Source: Anopheles merus (taxonomy: Eukaryota > Arthropoda > Insecta > Diptera > Culicidae). From it: DNA of 64,000 nt. Below the pieces are notes generated by a model that saw only the letters and a program-made list of their open reading frames with translations, made no database searches and was not told the DNA's origin. The DNA lies in contig NC_054082.1 in assembly GCF_017562075.2 (NCBI RefSeq), forward strand, positions 57,348,645 through 57,412,644, read 5' to 3'. Position numbers and translations under genes: made by a program. Positions 60,915 to 64,000 of this stretch are shown one piece after another. Each line of letters begins with the position of its first letter. Positions within the stretch are counted from its first letter, which is position 1.

Positions 60915-63812
60915 ATGATGAACGAAAGAGCAGTACAGGACGCAAGCTGTGTGGTGGTGGAGACGCAGCAGCAGCTAGGTGAAACGTCCAGCATCTCCCC
61001 GGAGAGGCGCGTGAGCGTCGTGGAAGATGCTGCAAACAAAGACGAGTCAGCCTCGCAGCCCGCGGGACTACCCCGCGACCTGGAGGTGAGGAGGAAGCGG
61101 CTTGAGATCCGCAGGAAACAGTTTGAGCTCGAGAAGGTTCAGAAGGAGCTCGAACTGGAACTATGTGAACTGGAACTCGAGGAAGAGATTTCAGATCGAG
61201 GCAGCCATGTAAGCGATTTTGTGCGGAAAACAGAAGTCTGGATGCAAAAGACGAATGATATTGGAACAAACTTGATGGTTCATCACGATGGCGAATGCAT
61301 CGGTCATTCACCTTCGACCACAGTGAAACATAACTCGGCAACAACGGGCGCTACGCAGTTAGCCGCTGAAGCAACACCAACGTCATCACGAGAGGAATGC
61401 ACGATGGCGGACGCAAGCCGGTGTCATCAACCATCGTCCCCAGCGATGTCCAGCTTCCCCCCGGATTACGACCGGACCTTGGCAGAAGACCAAGCCGCTG
61501 CCATGGAACGGGAATATGCACAGTGGAGACGCGCGGTGGAAGACTCCATCAAAACGCACCGTACCAAGCACTTTGGCCAGCCAAACCAGGTTGGCGCGAT
61601 GGCGATGGCGGCACCATACGGCGTCAACTCGACGTTGAAGCCGACACCCGCGAATCAAAATGCCGTAATGGGGAACCTTTTGACGCCAAGTCAAAAGGCC
61701 GCGCGGGATAGCACACCCAAGGAGCTCCCTGTGTTCTCAGGGTCTGTGGAGCAGTGGCCGCTGTTCATAGCCGTTTATGAACGATCCACCAAGGCTTGTG
61801 GTTTCACTGATGACGAAAATCTCATCCGACTCCAGCAGGCACTACGCGGACCAGCTCTAGAGTCCGTGGATCATCTACTCTTGCTACCGGATGGACTAGC
61901 GGAAGTGCTAGATATTTTACGAACGTAGTATGGTCGGCCCGATCTAATAGTGGATAGCCTGGTGGAAAAGGTGAGAAGTTTGCCTCAAATTAGAACCGAT
62001 CGCCTTGAAACGTTAGCAATCTTCGGGAAGGCGGTGCGTAAGATGTGCGCCACCATAAAAGCTTCCGGACTGAAAGAGTACGACTGCAACGTGACGCTGT
62101 TGAAGGAGTTGGTAGCAAAACTGCCGGCCGAACGACGATTAGAGTGGGCCCGCCACAAGGCGAAACTATCGAAGAGAACCGTAGGAGAATTCAGTAAATG
62201 GTTCACGGAAATCGCGGTAGCGGCAAGCACTGAAGTGAATCCCTTCGAAAAACACTCGCACCACAATGATTTGTCGCGATCACTACCCGCCCGCAGGACA
62301 CTAGCAAACAACCATCACGTGAATGTTCACAGCACTAGGACTTGCGACCTGTGTCACGACTCATGCCGCACACTGGTCGACTGTACCCGTTTCCGTGAGC
62401 TTACGGTGCAGGAACGCCGCGCACACGTCAATAGACATCGTTTGTGTTGCACATGTCTTGGGACACATAGAGGCACATGCTTCGTACGAACACCTTGCGG
62501 TACTGAGGGATGTCGGGCGATTCACCACAGTTTACTGCACGCTGAAGAAGAAACACCGCGGCCCATCACTTCGAAACACCATACACAGCACTCGGTTAAC
62601 ACTCATTTGAGCACTAGCACTCGCCACCTTTTCCGATATGTCCCGGTAATAATTCACAACCGGGAGAAAACCGTAAACACCTTCGCTTTCTTGGATGAGG
62701 GTTCATCGGCAACGTTTGTTGATCGAGAGTTGATCGAAGAGTTGGGCATGGAAGGTACTGCCCATCCACTTAGCCTAAAATGGACTGACGGCACAACTCG
62801 CAAAGAAAACGACTCGCTGATGTTGTCGCTTCATGTATCAGGCGTACACAAAGGTGCTACTACGTACGAGCTACCCACCGCGTACAGCCTAAAAAAGCTT
62901 GCGCTGCCACCACAGACGCTATCGTTTGACGAGCTTGCCAGAGAGTTTCCGTACCTGCAAGGACTCCCAATTGCTTCCTACACTAATGTTGTGCCACGTA
63001 TCCTCATCGGCGTGGACAATATATATTTAGGAAAACCATCGCGGTGCGTCGAGGGTACATTCAGCGAACCAATTGTTGTAAAGTCAAGGCTCGGATGGTC
63101 GGTGTACGGTACCTGCTCTGCATCCGCGCCCGTTAAACCCGAGGTGTACAGCAATTTTCATCTGTGCACCTACAACAAAGAGGAGAATGAGATGCGAAAC
63201 ATCGAGGTAATTGAATACTCTCCATCTGACGCCAGCGGTATCAACGCTTCCTGCCAGTCGGTTCCTGAACGGGGTGAGGGTATAAATTGGGCGATTTGTG
63301 CCACCGAACCGCGGGAGGGTCGTCGCCAGCTGGAGGTATGTGATGCGGTGCCGTTCCCTCCAAATCGCGTGCTGGATGTAGTACCTCTACAAGGAGAAAA
63401 GACGGATCAGAGATCGCATCGGGTAGTGGACCGGATTTCCAGCCGTAAAAGGAAGGTATCTTATGTGACCCTGTTAATCCGCAGCCTTGTTGCGCTGTTC
63501 GAAATATTTTCTCGATTTTTTAAGAATGTTTTGCAGGATCGTGAAATTTCCCATATGCATCTACGCAGTTCCGATATAAACAAGGCAGCAACTGATGATA
63601 ATTCATCACGACCGATACGACCATCGTGCGATGATGTATTTGTGAATACGGACACAGCCTGGAAGAGATGGAGAGGGAGAGATAATCTTCAACACTTAGA
63701 CGTAAGGTTGCGTGGTATCACCGGGAGCCAAGCATCAAAGGAAAATTTGCGCGAAAACTTACCATGGAATCCTACTAGAGAAATGTGTGAGGAACCTTTT
63801 AATATTAGCTAA
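60915..63812 (+). pseudogene. BEL 3 gag-protease fused to pol C-terminus, with an internal TAG
   Basis: One frame throughout, from MMNERAVQDASCVVVE to EEPFNIS, interrupted only by TAG at 61926-61928 inside the capsid region (between LDILRT and YGRPDLI). Residues 50-100 are a charged coiled coil (RRKRLEIRRKQFELEKVQKE). Next come the capsid (ELPVFSGSVEQWPLF), Cys/His clusters (CDLCHDSC, CCTCLGTHRGTC), A17-type protease (FAFLDEGSSATFVD near 62690) and the following EFPYLQGLPIASY block. After about 63330 the text jumps to a pol C-terminal phrase (LPWNPTREMCEEPFNIS). The deletion of RT to integrase makes this non-autonomous. The first ATG in frame is 60915; the open frame upstream lacks an ATG. 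Confidence 0.75.
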
Positions 63813-63934
63813 TCTGGACATCAACGTAACTTCGCGGCATAAGACGATCGTATGGGACATAAACAAAAGAAATAGAACCTCGTGGGTTGATAATGACAAG
63901 CGTTACGGTCAAGACAGGAAACAAACGTCAGGGA

Positions 63935-63960
63935 AGTGTAACGCTCAGGAGCGTTACACT
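63935..63960. repeat. Perfect 11-bp hairpin before the BEL 3 polypurine tract
   Basis: AGTGTAACGCT and AGCGTTACACT flank a 4-base loop. The polypurine tract GGTGGGGAGAA follows at once. Confidence 0.85.
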
Positions 63961-63971
63961 GGTGGGGAGAA

Positions 63972-64000
63972 TGTTGTGAACAGCGTTTGTTTACAAATAG
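63972..64000 (+). repeat. BEL 3 3' LTR, first 29 bp
   Basis: TGTTGTGAACAGCGTTTGTT and nine more bases equal 60366-60394. It is cut off by the window end. Confidence 0.85.

Larger units (their letters stand above)
60366..64000 (+). mobile_element. BEL/Pao element 3, internally deleted, runs off the window
   Basis: Starts with TGTTGTGAACAGCGTTTGTT at 60366. The same string begins the 3' LTR at 63972. Between them are a gag frame with one in-frame stop, protease, and the C-terminal end of pol. RT, RNase H and integrase core are missing. LTR length cannot be measured because only 29 bases of the second LTR are in view. Confidence 0.8.

Overview
This window reads as insect, most likely mosquito (Anopheles-like), heterochromatin. 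It is a nested deposit of transposable elements, and I could not support a single ordinary host gene. The evidence is the element mix: CR1-clade LINEs with a PHD-finger ORF1 (T1/Q type), RTE-type LINEs with a TAAG tail, a tRNA-derived SINE, copia, several Ty3/gypsy lineages, several BEL/Pao elements, hAT and CMC-type DNA transposons, and spliceosomal introns. The organism is inferred, not proven. There is one 100-N assembly gap.

Layout. 1-2534: an AC microsatellite, AT-rich DNA, and two tRNA-derived SINEs, one with a perfect 13-bp target duplication. 2635-8004: a broken hAT element on the minus strand, split by a 5'-truncated RTE LINE. 8765-12655: a copia remnant on the minus strand, its RNase H split by a TA-target MITE. 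12656-17131: a CR1-like LINE with two open ORFs. 17947-19078: a second RTE fragment. 19079-26203: a GC-rich family of about 1.2 kb with CCCTAC...GTAGGG ends. It includes a composite that encloses a 3.5-kb CR1 fragment, then two copies head to head that form an almost perfect palindrome with 1.18-kb arms. 26206-31325: a gypsy pol fragment split by a 4.5-kb element with 18-bp perfect terminal inverted repeats. 29.9-32.0 kb: a cluster of inverted repeats built on the palindrome TACCCGGGTA.

32.6-58 kb is a nest whose order can be read. A CsRn1-like gypsy remnant was entered by a second gypsy (tRNA-Leu primer site). That element's LTR was entered by a third gypsy spanning 35025-56918 (target duplication CGTG). 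The third gypsy then took three insertions. A complete BEL/Pao element (35103-42366, duplication ACCTT) and a CMC-type DNA transposon (42423-48006, duplication TC) sit in its 5' LTR. A complete gag-only LTR element (50851-55652, duplication CCAC, two 805-bp LTRs) sits in its pol gene. Removing the three inserts leaves two LTRs of nearly equal length (about 270 bp) and a pol reading frame that is continuous across the last insertion site.

57.9-64 kb: a BEL element with a roughly 1.1-kb minisatellite in its leader, interrupted in gag by another BEL element. The latter has lost reverse transcriptase and integrase and runs off the window.

The most interesting objects are the gag-only LTR element with its small myristoylation-like ORF, the two-gene CMC transposon (TNP2-like transposase plus a DUF4806-like protein), the long palindrome with its composite partner, and a BEL element whose PHD-finger segment is joined to the rest of gag-pol across an A-AAA-AAG slippery heptamer.
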